A stretch of DNA of 39,204 nt. Origin: Syntrophomonadaceae bacterium (lineage in GTDB: Bacteria; Bacillota; Dethiobacteria; DTU022). Shown here piece after piece: positions 30,880 to 38,558 of this stretch; position 1 is the first letter of the stretch, and each line of letters starts with the position of its first letter. A program made the position numbers and the translations under genes. The DNA is taken from positions 1-39,204 of the forward strand of contig SKOR01000079.1 of NCBI GenBank assembly GCA_007119965.1, written 5' to 3'. The notes below the pieces were generated by a model, which was not told where the DNA came from, did not search any database, and saw nothing but the letters and a program-made list of their open reading frames with translations.

Positions 30880-31740
30880 ATGCTCGAGTGGCTTAATTAC
30901 ATAATTTACGGGGATGTTACCTTATTCTTGCTAATCCTGGCTGTGCTGGTCTTTGTTGGCGCCCTTATACTATCAAAGCTGATCGCAGTTCAGCTGCGCA
31001 AGACATTTACGGACAGGATGGTTAAAGAACAGCTTGATATAATAACCAAGATAGTTTCTTACGGAATTATAGTGATTGCCATTATCTGGATTATGCCTGT
31101 GCTAGGGATAGAGCCTTCAGGACTGTTGGTGGCCGGGGGCATCGTTGGCCTGGCGGTCGGTTTTGCCAGCCAGAGTATCATCGGCAACCTGATCAGCGGC
31201 ATATTCCTGATGGGCGAACGGCCTGTTAAGATTGGCGACCTGATCGATATATCAGGCAACCTTGGTTTTGTCGAAGATATCCAGATCATCTCTACCTCGA
31301 TCCGCACGCTAGATGGAAATTTTGTGCGTATCCCAAACGAAACTGTTTTTACCTCCAGCATTACCAACTATACCAGTAACCCGGTTCGACGTTTTGAATA
31401 TACGGTCGGGATCAGCTACGCTGATGACGCCGACCAGGCAATGCAGGTAATCAGGAACCTGATTAACGCACACCCCCTGGCCCTGGTCAACCCTGCGCCC
31501 CAGGTTTATGTCGAAAGCCTGGGAGACAGCAGTGTGGATATTATCGTCCGGATTTGGTCTCCCTCAACACAGTGGTTCGGGGTGAAGATGGAAATGCTTT
31601 GGAATATTAAAAAGGCGATTGAGGAAGCCGGGATCGAAATTCCATTCCCCCAGCGGGTGCTCTGGCACGGCGCTGATAAGGGCGATGAAGAAACTTTGCA
31701 GGCTCAGGATTCAAATTCGAACGGCAGCCGCGACAGCTAA
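30880..31740 (+). CDS. mscS: MscS family mechanosensitive ion channel
   Basis: A 286-residue small-conductance mechanosensitive channel that releases solutes on hypo-osmotic shock. There are about three membrane helices: residues 5-35, 50-75, and the pore-lining TM3 with GIVGLAVGFASQSIIGNLISG (about 88-108). The beta domain follows (GDLIDISGNLGFVEDI, VRIPNETVFTSSITNYT), then the alpha/beta vestibule domain ending EIPFPQRVLWHG. The C-terminal 20 residues are polar and non-conserved. ATG 30880 immediately follows the TAA of the DUF432 gene, with GGAGG within that gene's end. Confidence 0.93.
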   Translation: MLEWLNYIIYGDVTLFLLILAVLVFVGALILSKLIAVQLRKTFTDRMVKEQLDIITKIVSYGIIVIAIIWIMPVLGIEPSGLLVAGGIVGLAVGFASQSIIGNLISGIFLMGERPVKIGDLIDISGNLGFVEDIQIISTSIRTLDGNFVRIPNETVFTSSITNYTSNPVRRFEYTVGISYADDADQAMQVIRNLINAHPLALVNPAPQVYVESLGDSSVDIIVRIWSPSTQWFGVKMEMLWNIKKAIEEAGIEIPFPQRVLWHGADKGDEETLQAQDSNSNGSRDS

Positions 31741-31796
31741 ACATATCGGAGGCTGCTCTCTACCCCGGGAACATACCCCCACCAAACCGAAGATTG

Positions 31797-31825
31797 TTGA
31801 CAGCCGGCCTGAGATTGGTTACACT
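31797..31825 (+). promoter_or_regulatory. Sigma-A promoter of cysK
   Basis: A perfect TTGACA (31797-31802), a 17-base spacer, and TACACT (31820-31825; four of six match TATAAT). The predicted transcript starts near 31832, just before a palindromic operator candidate. Confidence 0.65.
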
Positions 31826-31841
31826 ATTAATAAAATAAAAT

Positions 31842-31856
31842 CTACTAAATTAGTAG
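31842..31856. promoter_or_regulatory. Rrf2/IscR-type operator candidate upstream of cysK
   Basis: CTACTAA-A-TTAGTAG is a perfect 7+1+7 palindrome lying at about +10 to +25 of the predicted cysK transcript. Its core resembles the ACTAAA/TTTAGT half-sites known for type-1 IscR boxes and other Rrf2 regulators. An Rrf2 gene lies immediately downstream of cysK. Binding here would block transcription. Confidence 0.6.
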
Positions 31857-31890
31857 GGAACTTGCTCCCAGCTTATGGAGGGTGGACAGG

Positions 31891-32817
31891 ATGATAGCAA
31901 AAGATGTTACTGAATTAATCGGTAAAACACCCCTGGTTTACCTGAACAGGGTTACAGAAAAAAGCCGGGCCAGGGTGGTTGCAAAATTGGAGTCCTATAA
32001 CCCGGGAGGCAGTGTAAAAGATCGCATTGCCCTGAACATGATTGAGACGGCCGAGCGTGAAAATCTTTTGAAGCCGGACACCGTGATACTGGAACCGACA
32101 AGCGGTAATACCGGTATCGGCCTTGCTCTCGTTTGTGCCGCAAAAGGTTACAAGTGCCTGCTGATCATGCCTGATACAATGAGTTCTGAAAGAAGGAGTA
32201 TGCTCAGGGCCCTGGGGGCGGAACTGATCCTGACCCCGGGTGAAAAAGGAATGACTGGCGCTGTGCAAAAAGCTGTAGAGATTGCCGGCGGGGATAGCAG
32301 GTACTTTATTCCGCAACAGTTTGTTAACAAAGCTAACCCTGAAGTCCACAGCCGAACGACAGCAGAAGAAATATGGCAGGATACCGAAGGTAAAATTGAT
32401 ATTCTGGTTTGCGGTATTGGTACAGGCGGGACAATAACAGGCGTAGCCCGAGTTCTGAAAGGTCGAAAACCGGGGCTCCGGGTTATTGCCGTAGAGCCCG
32501 AAGAATCGCCGGTACTATCGGGCGGCAGCCCGGGACCTCACAAAATTCAGGGGATCGGGGCCGGTTTTGTCCCCGAGGTTCTGCAGCTGGATTTAGCAGA
32601 TGAAATTATCAGGATTCCCGGTGCAGTGGCGTTGGAAACAGCCCGCCGCTTAATCAGGGAAGAGGGGTTGCTGGTCGGGATCTCGTCCGGAGCGGCCGGT
32701 GCAGCGTCCCTGCAGGTAGCCGCACGCCCAGAAAATGAAGGCAAAATGATTTTAACAATTTTCCCTGATTTAGCCGAGAGGTATATTTCGACCGCCTTAT
32801 TTGAAGATCAATCTTAA
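31891..32817 (+). CDS. cysK: Cysteine synthase A (O-acetylserine sulfhydrylase)
   Basis: A 308-residue PLP enzyme that makes L-cysteine from O-acetylserine and sulfide. PLP Lys43 lies in NPGGSVKDR, the substrate loop is [10 protein letters not shown] (about 69-78), and the phosphate-binding GTGGTITG is near 174. SSGAAGAAS near the C-terminus is also typical. Length is normal. ATG 31891 follows GGAGGG at 8 bases; a GTG at 31882 overlaps that site and is rejected. Regulation by the neighbouring Rrf2 protein is suggested by the palindrome after its promoter. Distinguishing CysK from CysM-type enzymes by eye is not fully certain. Confidence 0.93.
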   Translation: MIAKDVTELIGKTPLVYLNRVTEKSRARVVAKLESYNPGGSVKDRIALNMIETAERENLLKPDTVILEPTSGNTGIGLALVCAAKGYKCLLIMPDTMSSERRSMLRALGAELILTPGEKGMTGAVQKAVEIAGGDSRYFIPQQFVNKANPEVHSRTTAEEIWQDTEGKIDILVCGIGTGGTITGVARVLKGRKPGLRVIAVEPEESPVLSGGSPGPHKIQGIGAGFVPEVLQLDLADEIIRIPGAVALETARRLIREEGLLVGISSGAAGAASLQVAARPENEGKMILTIFPDLAERYISTALFEDQS

Positions 32818-32862
32818 CGGGTCATTAAATACCCGGGCTGCGAATTCTTTGCGTGACAATAA

Positions 32863-32880
32863 CGGTTAATAGTCTAACCG
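32863..32880. promoter_or_regulatory. Inverted repeat upstream of the Rrf2 gene
   Basis: CGGTTA (32863-32868) and TAACCG (32875-32880) flank ATAGTC about 75 bases before the Rrf2 start codon. A TATAAA -10-like box lies at 32920-32925 without a clear -35. It may be an autoregulatory site, but it does not resemble the palindrome at cysK. Confidence 0.3.
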
Positions 32881-32955
32881 GAAAACTGCGAACCGGAAAC
32901 TACCTGTGACCCGGATAGATATAAAATACTTAAGAGTGTTAAGGAGGCAAAATAA

Positions 32956-33402
32956 ATGCGTTTGTCCACAAAAGCGCGCTATGCCGCCCGGGCAATGATC
33001 GAACTGGCCATTAATTACAGGGGGGAACCTGTAAAGCTGAAAGATATCGCACACAACCAGGAAATTTCGATCAAGTACCTGGAGCAGTTAATGAACCCGT
33101 TGCGGGTAAACGGGTTTGTAAGTACCCAAAAAGGAAGCCGTGGCGGCTACACCCTGGTCATTCCTCCAGACCAGATAACCCTGTATGATATAGTCCACTG
33201 TGTGGAAGGATCCCTGGCTCCCACAGATTGTGTCAATAATCCAGGGGTTTGCGGCAGGGTTGACCAATGTGTGACCCGCAGTGTCTGGTCCAGGCTGCAT
33301 GAAGTAATCGTTAAAGAACTGCAGTCAGAAACCCTGGACTCCCTGGCTGAAGAGCAGATCAAAAAGAGAACCCTCCTGGAAACAAGCAGGCCACAGGTTT
33401 AA
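32956..33402 (+). CDS. Rrf2 family transcriptional regulator (IscR/CymR-like)
   Basis: A 148-residue Rrf2 winged-helix repressor. The N-terminus MRLSTKARYAARAM and the recognition region SIKYLEQLMNPLRVNGFVSTQKGSRGGY are classic. Three Cys, C92-x6-C99-x5-C105, sit where IscR binds its [2Fe-2S] cluster, so this protein may sense Fe-S status or redox. CymR proteins of cysteine metabolism lack these Cys, so the sequence leans to IscR type while its neighbour cysK leans to CymR function. ATG 32956 follows AAGGAGG. It ends in its own terminator at 33458. No iscS/iscU follows, which is the more common arrangement. Confidence 0.9.
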   Translation: MRLSTKARYAARAMIELAINYRGEPVKLKDIAHNQEISIKYLEQLMNPLRVNGFVSTQKGSRGGYTLVIPPDQITLYDIVHCVEGSLAPTDCVNNPGVCGRVDQCVTRSVWSRLHEVIVKELQSETLDSLAEEQIKKRTLLETSRPQV

Positions 33403-33457
33403 GCTGAGCCTGACCCGGCTGCCGGTAGCTCCCAAAGAAAGTCCTGATAAGATCCGT

Positions 33458-33486
33458 CCTGCCCTTTCAATGAGCAGGGCTTTTTT
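33458..33486 (+). terminator. Intrinsic terminator after the Rrf2 gene
   Basis: CCTGC (33458-33462) pairs with GCAGG (33474-33478); alternatively GCCC (33461-33464) pairs with GGGC (33477-33480). A run of six T at 33481-33486 follows. Confidence 0.65.
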
Positions 33487-33592
33487 ATGCCTGACCCTGT
33501 AATGAATATTAATTTTTAATAGGGGCAGGAATGATTATTAATATATGGAATATATACTACAAATAATTGTTAAACTTTAAGGAGGGACCTTT

Positions 33593-34189
33593 ATGTGTGT
33601 AAAAGTTGGCCAAAAAGCCCCCGATTTTGAAGCTGATGCCTATGTAGCCGGCGGTTTTAAGAAAATTAAACTGTCAGATTACAAGGATAAGTGGGTGGTT
33701 ATTTGTTTCTACCCGGGTGATTTTACCTTTGTGTGACCGACAGAATTGGCGTCAGTTGCCGCCAGGTATAACGAATTGCAGGATCTCGGCGTAGAGGTTT
33801 TGTCATGCAGTGTGGACAGCCAGTTTACTCATAAGATCTGGCAGGAAGTTGAACTTTCAAAAATGGTTGACGGCGGGGTTCCCTTTCCCATGATGGCTGA
33901 CACAGGTGGAAAGGTTGGGGGCCTCTTCGGTGTTTATGACGAAGCCGCCGGCGTTAACGTCAGGGGCCGCTTCCTGATCGATCCCGATGGGGTAATCCAG
34001 GCAATGGAAGTGCTGACCCCCCCTGTGGGCCGCAATTTTTCTGAGCTGGTTCGCCAGGTTCAGGCTTTCCAGCATGTTCGCAAGACGGGAGAGCCCACCC
34101 CCGCAGGATGGCAGCCCGGCAAAAAGACACTTAAACCCGGCCCCGAACTTGTCGGCAGGGTTTGGGAAGCCTGGAAAATAGGGGATTAA
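33593..34189 (+). CDS. Selenocysteine-containing peroxiredoxin (Prx1/AhpC type)
   Basis: A 198-residue thiol (selenol) peroxidase that reduces hydrogen peroxide and organic peroxides. Reading TGA at 33734-33736 as selenocysteine gives PGDFTFVUPTEL, exactly the peroxidatic motif of AhpC/Prx1 with Sec48 in place of Cys. Homology continues in the same frame on both sides, and the conserved Arg in VRGRFLIDP is present. ATG 33593 lies 6 bases after GGAGGG. A SECIS-like hairpin follows the UGA. The usual C-terminal resolving Cys in the GEVCPA-type motif is Thr169 here (GEPTPAGW), so it looks like a 1-Sec enzyme; Cys2, Cys38 and Cys72 remain. It lies downstream of Rrf2 but after a terminator. Standard gene callers would truncate it or start it at 33746. 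Confidence 0.93.
33734..33764 (+). promoter_or_regulatory. UGA selenocysteine codon with bacterial SECIS-like hairpin
   Basis: The UGA at 33734-33736 is followed 10 bases later by TGGCG (33747-33751) pairing with CGCCA (33760-33764) around the 8-base loop TCAGTTGC. A loop G at 33755 is 19 bases beyond the UGA, inside the range known for bacterial SECIS elements that bind SelB. The stem is short. Confidence 0.75.
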
Positions 34190-34270
34190 CTGGAAGGAAA
34201 GGATGAAACATGCCGGCCCCGTTATGTTTTTCAGCCTGAGCAACCTGCGTAGAGTGAAAAAGTGGTTTTC

Positions 34271-34302
34271 GGCCCGGGGGTTTGATTCCTCCGGGCCCTT
34301 TT
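34271..34302 (+). terminator. Intrinsic terminator after the selenoprotein gene
   Basis: GGCCCGG-GGG pairs with CCT-CCGGGCC around a TTTGATT loop (34271-34297), followed by CTTTT. It lies about 80 bases after the peroxiredoxin stop. Confidence 0.7.
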
Positions 34303-34483
34303 GGCATAATAGTGGTATCAGGGACGAATAAAAAACCCGGAATTAAAAACCGAACTAAAGCGCCGTCGGATTTTACAAATAGACAAAAACAGTTTTAATC
34401 AGGCTGTTTTATAAACTCCGGGTATGGAGGCAGCTAAAACTGCTGTGCCGGGTTTGCCATTTACCTCGAGGAGGTCTGATAAA

Positions 34484-35020
34484 ATGAAAAAAATTGTGTC
34501 CGGGGTTACGATTGAGTGTACTGTTGGCGATATTGCTGCGCAGGAGGATATCACTGCTGTGGTAAATGCCGCCAATGCCCAGCTCAGGATAGGGGGAGGG
34601 GTAGCCGGTGCCCTGCACCGGGCAGCAGGCCCGGGCCTTGAAGAGGAATGCCGCCCGCTGGCCCCGATCAAACCCGGCGAAGCGGTGATCACCGGGGCTC
34701 ACAATTTACCGAATCGCTATGTGATCCATACACTGGGTCCGGTCTTCGGTGTTGATAAACCCGAAGATAAGCTGCTTGCCGACTGCTACCGCAATGCCCT
34801 TCAGCTCGCGGAAGACAGCAATATCGATTCTGTAGCCTTTCCTTCCATATCTACGGGTGCATTCGGCTACCCGATCAAAGATGCCGCCATGGTAGCTTTC
34901 GAGACGATTAAGAAGATTTTGCCCGGGCTGAAAAGCGTCAACCTGATCAGGTTTGTCCTTTATGATGATGGTGCGCGTATAGTTCATGAGCAGAGCATGG
35001 AAAAAATCTTCTCTGTCTGA
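34484..35020 (+). CDS. Macrodomain protein (probable ADP-ribose/O-acetyl-ADP-ribose hydrolase)
   Basis: A 178-residue stand-alone macrodomain of the MacroD type. The ADP-ribose site is visible: VGDIAAQEDITAVVNAANAQL, then the Gly-rich IGGGVAGALHRAAGPGL, and the phosphate loop SISTGAFGYPIKDAA. MacroD enzymes remove ADP-ribose from acidic residues or hydrolyse O-acetyl-ADP-ribose, in the cytoplasm. ATG 34484 follows GAGGAGGT. No ADP-ribosyltransferase or sirtuin is nearby, so its partner is unknown. It stands alone between the peroxiredoxin terminator and the gatCAB promoter. Confidence 0.88.
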   Translation: MKKIVSGVTIECTVGDIAAQEDITAVVNAANAQLRIGGGVAGALHRAAGPGLEEECRPLAPIKPGEAVITGAHNLPNRYVIHTLGPVFGVDKPEDKLLADCYRNALQLAEDSNIDSVAFPSISTGAFGYPIKDAAMVAFETIKKILPGLKSVNLIRFVLYDDGARIVHEQSMEKIFSV

Positions 35021-35069
35021 CATGGCCAAAGCTGCTGTTGAGTTAAACAGGCGGAAGCTTTTACCTATT

Positions 35070-35100
35070 TTGACTGCGCTCTGGAGCGGTGTGTTATAAT
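35070..35100 (+). promoter_or_regulatory. Promoter upstream of gatCAB
   Basis: TTGACT (35070-35075) and a perfect TATAAT (35095-35100) preceded by TGT (extended -10). The 19-base spacer is long and contains CGCTC-TG-GAGCG, a small palindrome. The transcript would start near 35107. Confidence 0.6.
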
Positions 35101-35177
35101 TTGCCTTACTTTTTGCGCAGTCAGTTTCGCCGGCCGGGCCGGACCCGGATGGCATATTAATCGCCTTTTTAAACGGT

Positions 35178-35201
35178 GAGGGCAGGTTTCTGCCCTCTTT
35201 T
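35178..35201 (+). terminator. Terminator hairpin in the gatCAB leader (attenuator or small RNA end)
   Basis: GAGGGCAG (35178-35185) and CTGCCCTC (35190-35197) form a perfect 8-base stem with a GTTT loop, followed by four T. It lies about 70 bases after the predicted transcription start and 64 bases before gatC. It may end a roughly 95-base RNA or act as an attenuator of gatCAB. I found no T-box sequence and no clear antiterminator. Confidence 0.65.
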
Positions 35202-35265
35202 CCCGAATTATAGGCTATGGTCTGTTAAGTATTTTGCAGGGATATCAGAAAAGCAGGTGATCATA

Positions 35266-35550
35266 TTGACAGATGCTGAACATGGATTGGATAAGGCAAT
35301 CAGGGCTATCAAAATCGGGGTCGATGTTTCTGAGCAGGAAGCACTGGACAGGGAACTGGATAGATTTATGAAGTGGCTTAAGCCGATGCTGGCGGTTGAT
35401 ACAGCCGAAACAAAACAGGTTTTGGTCAGCCACGGTGTTGTGAATGTGCTGCGGGAGGATTGTGCCCGGCAGGGCGGCCTGGCCGAACTGCAGGAGGCCG
35501 CCCCCGATTTTGCTGGCGGGTTTTACCTCGTGCCCCCGATCATAGAATAA
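35266..35550 (+). CDS. gatC: Asp-tRNA(Asn)/Glu-tRNA(Gln) amidotransferase subunit C
   Basis: A 94-residue GatC, the small subunit that wraps between GatA and GatB and stabilises the complex. The C-terminal signature is clear: NVLREDCARQGG, ELQEAAPDFAGGFYLVPPIIE split across residues 65-94. The middle region (DRFMKWLKPMLAVDT) fits the helix-linker of the family. The start is TTG 35266, with AGGTGA just upstream; the frame is open further upstream, but that sequence includes the leader hairpin and is not coding-like. It is first of a gatC-gatA-gatB operon, 49 bases before gatA. Confidence 0.88.
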   Translation: MTDAEHGLDKAIRAIKIGVDVSEQEALDRELDRFMKWLKPMLAVDTAETKQVLVSHGVVNVLREDCARQGGLAELQEAAPDFAGGFYLVPPIIE

Positions 35551-35599
35551 CCGGCAGGCATAAGAACCGGCCTGACCATACTGTGCAAGGAGGTTTACC

Positions 35600-37033
35600 G
35601 TGGAGTTAAGGAAAATATCGATTCGCCAGGCGGCGGAAACGGTTAACAGCGGTGAAGTCACTGCCGAAGGACTAATTGAAAAAACTCTTGAGAGCTGTTC
35701 TATCCTTAATGAAGGACTGAATATATTTACCCAGATTGCCGGTATCGATGCCCTGGAACAGGCTAAAGCTATCGACAGGAAAATCGAAAAAGGCGAGAAG
35801 CTCCCCCTGGCCGGGGTGCCCGTAACTGTAAAAGATGATCTCTGTTATGGCGTTTTGCCGACCGGCTTTGGATCTCCGGCGTTCAAAGAGTTTTTTTCGC
35901 CCTATACTGCCACTGCAGTGGAAAGATTAATGGATGCCGGTGCTATCGTTGTCGGAAAAACAAACCTGGACGATATGAGCATGGGCTCAACGACAGCTTC
36001 TTCACCTGACGGCCCGACGATTAATCCCTGGGATCCTGAACGCACAGCCGGCAGCGCCGGAGCCGCCGCGGTAGCTACAGGTATTTGCATGCTTGCCCTG
36101 GAAAGCGACAGCGGAGGTGCCCTGCGCCAGGGAGCTTCGCACTGCGGCGTAATCGGTTTGCGCCCGACTGCAGGGCAGGTTTCCCGCTACGGGCTGAACA
36201 CTTTTTGCAGTTCTTTTGGCCAGGTCGGGGTTACGGCCATTTCCGGTGAAAATGTTATCACCGCCCTGGAAGTAATAGCTGGGTTTGATGAGCGTGATGC
36301 TTCTACCGCGGTATGTAAAGAGAGGGCGGCCGGGGCGGGCACTGCTGTTGACACAGAAGGGCTGAGAATTGGTTATCCGGCAGCTGCTTTCGACCATTTA
36401 GAACCCGGCCTGCGCGAAGTGTTTGAGCAGGCAAGGGAACAGTATTCTGCCGCCGGTTTTGAATGTATTGATCTTGAATTGCCGTTACTGCCAGAAGCTC
36501 TTCAGGCTTATTATGTTATTTCTTTGGCCGAGTCTTCATCCAACCATTCCCGGTTTGACGGTATCCGTTTCGGTGCTGTTGAAGAAGCCGGTGATCTGGA
36601 AGAGCTCTACAGTAAATCGCGCGGCAGTATTCTCGGCCGGGAGGCCCGCCGGCGCAGTATTTTCGGGACACATTTACTCAGTCAGGGCAGCTACGATCTA
36701 TATTACCGCCAGGCCCTCAGGGTTTGGAACCTGGTGCGCCGGGAATTCGCAGCAGCCCTTGGCCAATGTGATTTGCTGATGCTGCCGGCGGCGAAAACGC
36801 TTCCCGGCCGGGCTGCCGCAGAGGCGGATTTCCTGGATGCCTGGACGGAGGATCTATTCTGTGCGCCGGTCAGCCTGACCGGGTTGCCGTCATTGTGCCT
36901 GCCCGCAGGGCAGGCGGGCAAATTTCCTGTCGGCCTGCAGTTGATAGGCCGGCCTTTCAGCGAGGGGATAATGGCTGCTGTCTGTGACCGGATGATACGA
37001 GAAATCGAGCTTTTCCCATACGGGATTTCCTAA
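35600..37033 (+). CDS. gatA: Asp-tRNA(Asn)/Glu-tRNA(Gln) amidotransferase subunit A, predicted glutaminase-dead
   Basis: A 477-residue amidase-signature protein, normal GatA length, that should release ammonia from glutamine for GatB. Conserved GatA features are present: Lys78 in VPVTVKDD, GKTNLDDMSMGS, SSNHSRFDGIRFG and FGTHLLSQGSYDLYY. However, the nucleophile motif normally read as SDTGGSIRQP is SDSGGALRQG, placing Ala174 at the catalytic Ser (codon GCC at 36119-36121). The normal GGSSGGSAAAVAAG loop is AGSAGAAAVATG (residues 150-161), shorter by about three residues and without a secure cis-Ser. Two of the three catalytic residues therefore appear lost. GTG 35600 follows AAGGAGG. The gene sits between gatC and gatB (21-base gap). 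Confidence 0.9.
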   Translation: MELRKISIRQAAETVNSGEVTAEGLIEKTLESCSILNEGLNIFTQIAGIDALEQAKAIDRKIEKGEKLPLAGVPVTVKDDLCYGVLPTGFGSPAFKEFFSPYTATAVERLMDAGAIVVGKTNLDDMSMGSTTASSPDGPTINPWDPERTAGSAGAAAVATGICMLALESDSGGALRQGASHCGVIGLRPTAGQVSRYGLNTFCSSFGQVGVTAISGENVITALEVIAGFDERDASTAVCKERAAGAGTAVDTEGLRIGYPAAAFDHLEPGLREVFEQAREQYSAAGFECIDLELPLLPEALQAYYVISLAESSSNHSRFDGIRFGAVEEAGDLEELYSKSRGSILGREARRRSIFGTHLLSQGSYDLYYRQALRVWNLVRREFAAALGQCDLLMLPAAKTLPGRAAAEADFLDAWTEDLFCAPVSLTGLPSLCLPAGQAGKFPVGLQLIGRPFSEGIMAAVCDRMIREIELFPYGIS

Positions 37034-37054
37034 GGGACAGAAAGGAAGGTATTC

Positions 37055-38488
37055 ATGGAGTTTGAAGTTATAATCGGCCTTGAGGTGCACGTTGAACTAC
37101 AGACAGAAAGCAAACTATTTTGCGCCTGCCCGAACCGCTTTGTCCCCGAACCGAATGTCAACACCTGTCCGGTCTGCCTCGGGTTCCCCGGGGCTTTCCC
37201 CCGGTTGAACAGTTTTGCCGTGCAGCAGGCCCTGACTGCCTCGCTGGCCCTAAACTGTGAAATAGCCCTCTTCAGCTATTTTGATCGCAAAAACTACTTT
37301 TACCCTGATATGCCCAAGGGTTACCAGTTGTCGCAGTATTATGAGCCGATCGGAAGCGGGGGGCACCTGATGATCGAAGATGATCAGGGTAACCTGAAAA
37401 AAGTCCGCATTGGGCGGGTCCACATGGAAGAGGATGCCGGCAAACTGGTCCATGCCCTCAGCGGGGATGCCTCTATGGTTGATTACAACCGGTCGGGCGT
37501 GCCGCTGGTTGAAATTGTTACCGAACCCGACCTCCGTTCTCCGGGAGAATCGCGCCGCTATCTTGAACAGTTAAAAAGGATTCTCCAGTACGCCCGTGTT
37601 TCCGACTGCAAGATGGAAGAAGGCAGCCTGCGCTGTGACGCCAACATCTCCCTGCGCCCCGTGGGCAGGGAAACTTTTGGCAGTAAAACTGAACTCAAAA
37701 ACATGAATTCCTTTAAAGCGGTTGAACGTTCACTGGAGCATGAAATCAAACGGCAGGGAGAGATTCTCAGGCGCGGCGAAGAGGTGATTACCCAGACACT
37801 GCGCTGGGAAGAAGATAAACAGGAAACGATCGTGATGCGCGGTAAGCTGGAAGCACATGATTACCGTTGTTTTACAGACCCTGAGCTGCCCCCGGTAGAG
37901 TTGACCGCCGAAGAAGTGGAAAAAGCCCTCGCCGCCCTGCCCGAGATGGCTGAAACAAGAGCGGCCCGTTTCATCAGCGATTTCAGCCTTCCTGAATATG
38001 ATGCTGCAGTGCTGACCTCCTCACGCTGCCTGGCCGATTATTTTGAAGCCTGCCTGGAATGTTATAACAATCCCAAGGTAGTCAGCAACTGGGTTATGGG
38101 AGAGCTCTCCGCACTGCTTAAAAATGCCGGCCTTGAAGCTGACCAGAGTTCTTTCAGGGCTGAAGATCTGGCTGATCTTTTAAAAATGATCGACGAAGGC
38201 CTGATCAGCGGCAAGATTGCCAAGGATGTGCTGGAAAAATCTTTTCAGAGCGGTAAACCGCCCCGACTGGTCGTGGAAGAAGAAGGGCTGCTCCAGATAT
38301 CCGACCATTCTGAACTGGAGGCCGTTGTCGGGAAGGTCCTAGCGGAAAATCCGGACAGTGTGGAAAAATACCGCAGCGGGGCAACAAAGGTAATCGGATT
38401 CCTGGTTGGCCAGGTAATGAAGGAAACCGGGGGCAAAGCCAACCCCGGGCTGGTCAACGAACTCTTGGTTAAAAAGATCGAGGGTTGA
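37055..38488 (+). CDS. gatB: Asp-tRNA(Asn)/Glu-tRNA(Gln) amidotransferase subunit B
   Basis: A 477-residue GatB, which phosphorylates the misacylated Glu/Asp on tRNA and amidates it with ammonia. The metal and catalytic residues look intact: E10 and H12 in GLEVHVEL, zinc-type Cys23, Cys25, Cys38 and Cys41, and HMEED at 123-127. SLRCDANISLRP and SKTELKNMNSFKAVERSLEHEI are typical. The C-terminal helical and YqeY-like tRNA-binding domains are complete. ATG 37055 follows AAAGGAAGG. Its full conservation contrasts with the damaged active site of the adjacent GatA. Confidence 0.95.
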   Translation: MEFEVIIGLEVHVELQTESKLFCACPNRFVPEPNVNTCPVCLGFPGAFPRLNSFAVQQALTASLALNCEIALFSYFDRKNYFYPDMPKGYQLSQYYEPIGSGGHLMIEDDQGNLKKVRIGRVHMEEDAGKLVHALSGDASMVDYNRSGVPLVEIVTEPDLRSPGESRRYLEQLKRILQYARVSDCKMEEGSLRCDANISLRPVGRETFGSKTELKNMNSFKAVERSLEHEIKRQGEILRRGEEVITQTLRWEEDKQETIVMRGKLEAHDYRCFTDPELPPVELTAEEVEKALAALPEMAETRAARFISDFSLPEYDAAVLTSSRCLADYFEACLECYNNPKVVSNWVMGELSALLKNAGLEADQSSFRAEDLADLLKMIDEGLISGKIAKDVLEKSFQSGKPPRLVVEEEGLLQISDHSELEAVVGKVLAENPDSVEKYRSGATKVIGFLVGQVMKETGGKANPGLVNELLVKKIEG

Positions 38489-38558
38489 CTGCAGCGCCTG
38501 GGTTTATTGCCGGGATTAACTGCTGAACAGGTGCCTGTCAGCTATCAAACGGCATAAG

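Noticed and set aside
33746-34189. A shorter peroxiredoxin starting at TTG 33746, or a pseudogene with a premature stop
   Set aside because: The frame upstream of the TGA carries a perfect ribosome binding site, an ATG and the full N-terminal thioredoxin-fold homology. The TGA falls exactly at the peroxidatic Cys with a SECIS-like hairpin after it.
35101-35265. A T-box riboswitch controlling gatCAB
   Set aside because: The leader is too short and has no TGGNACCGCG-type T-box sequence or specifier stem. Only a promoter and terminator are supportable.
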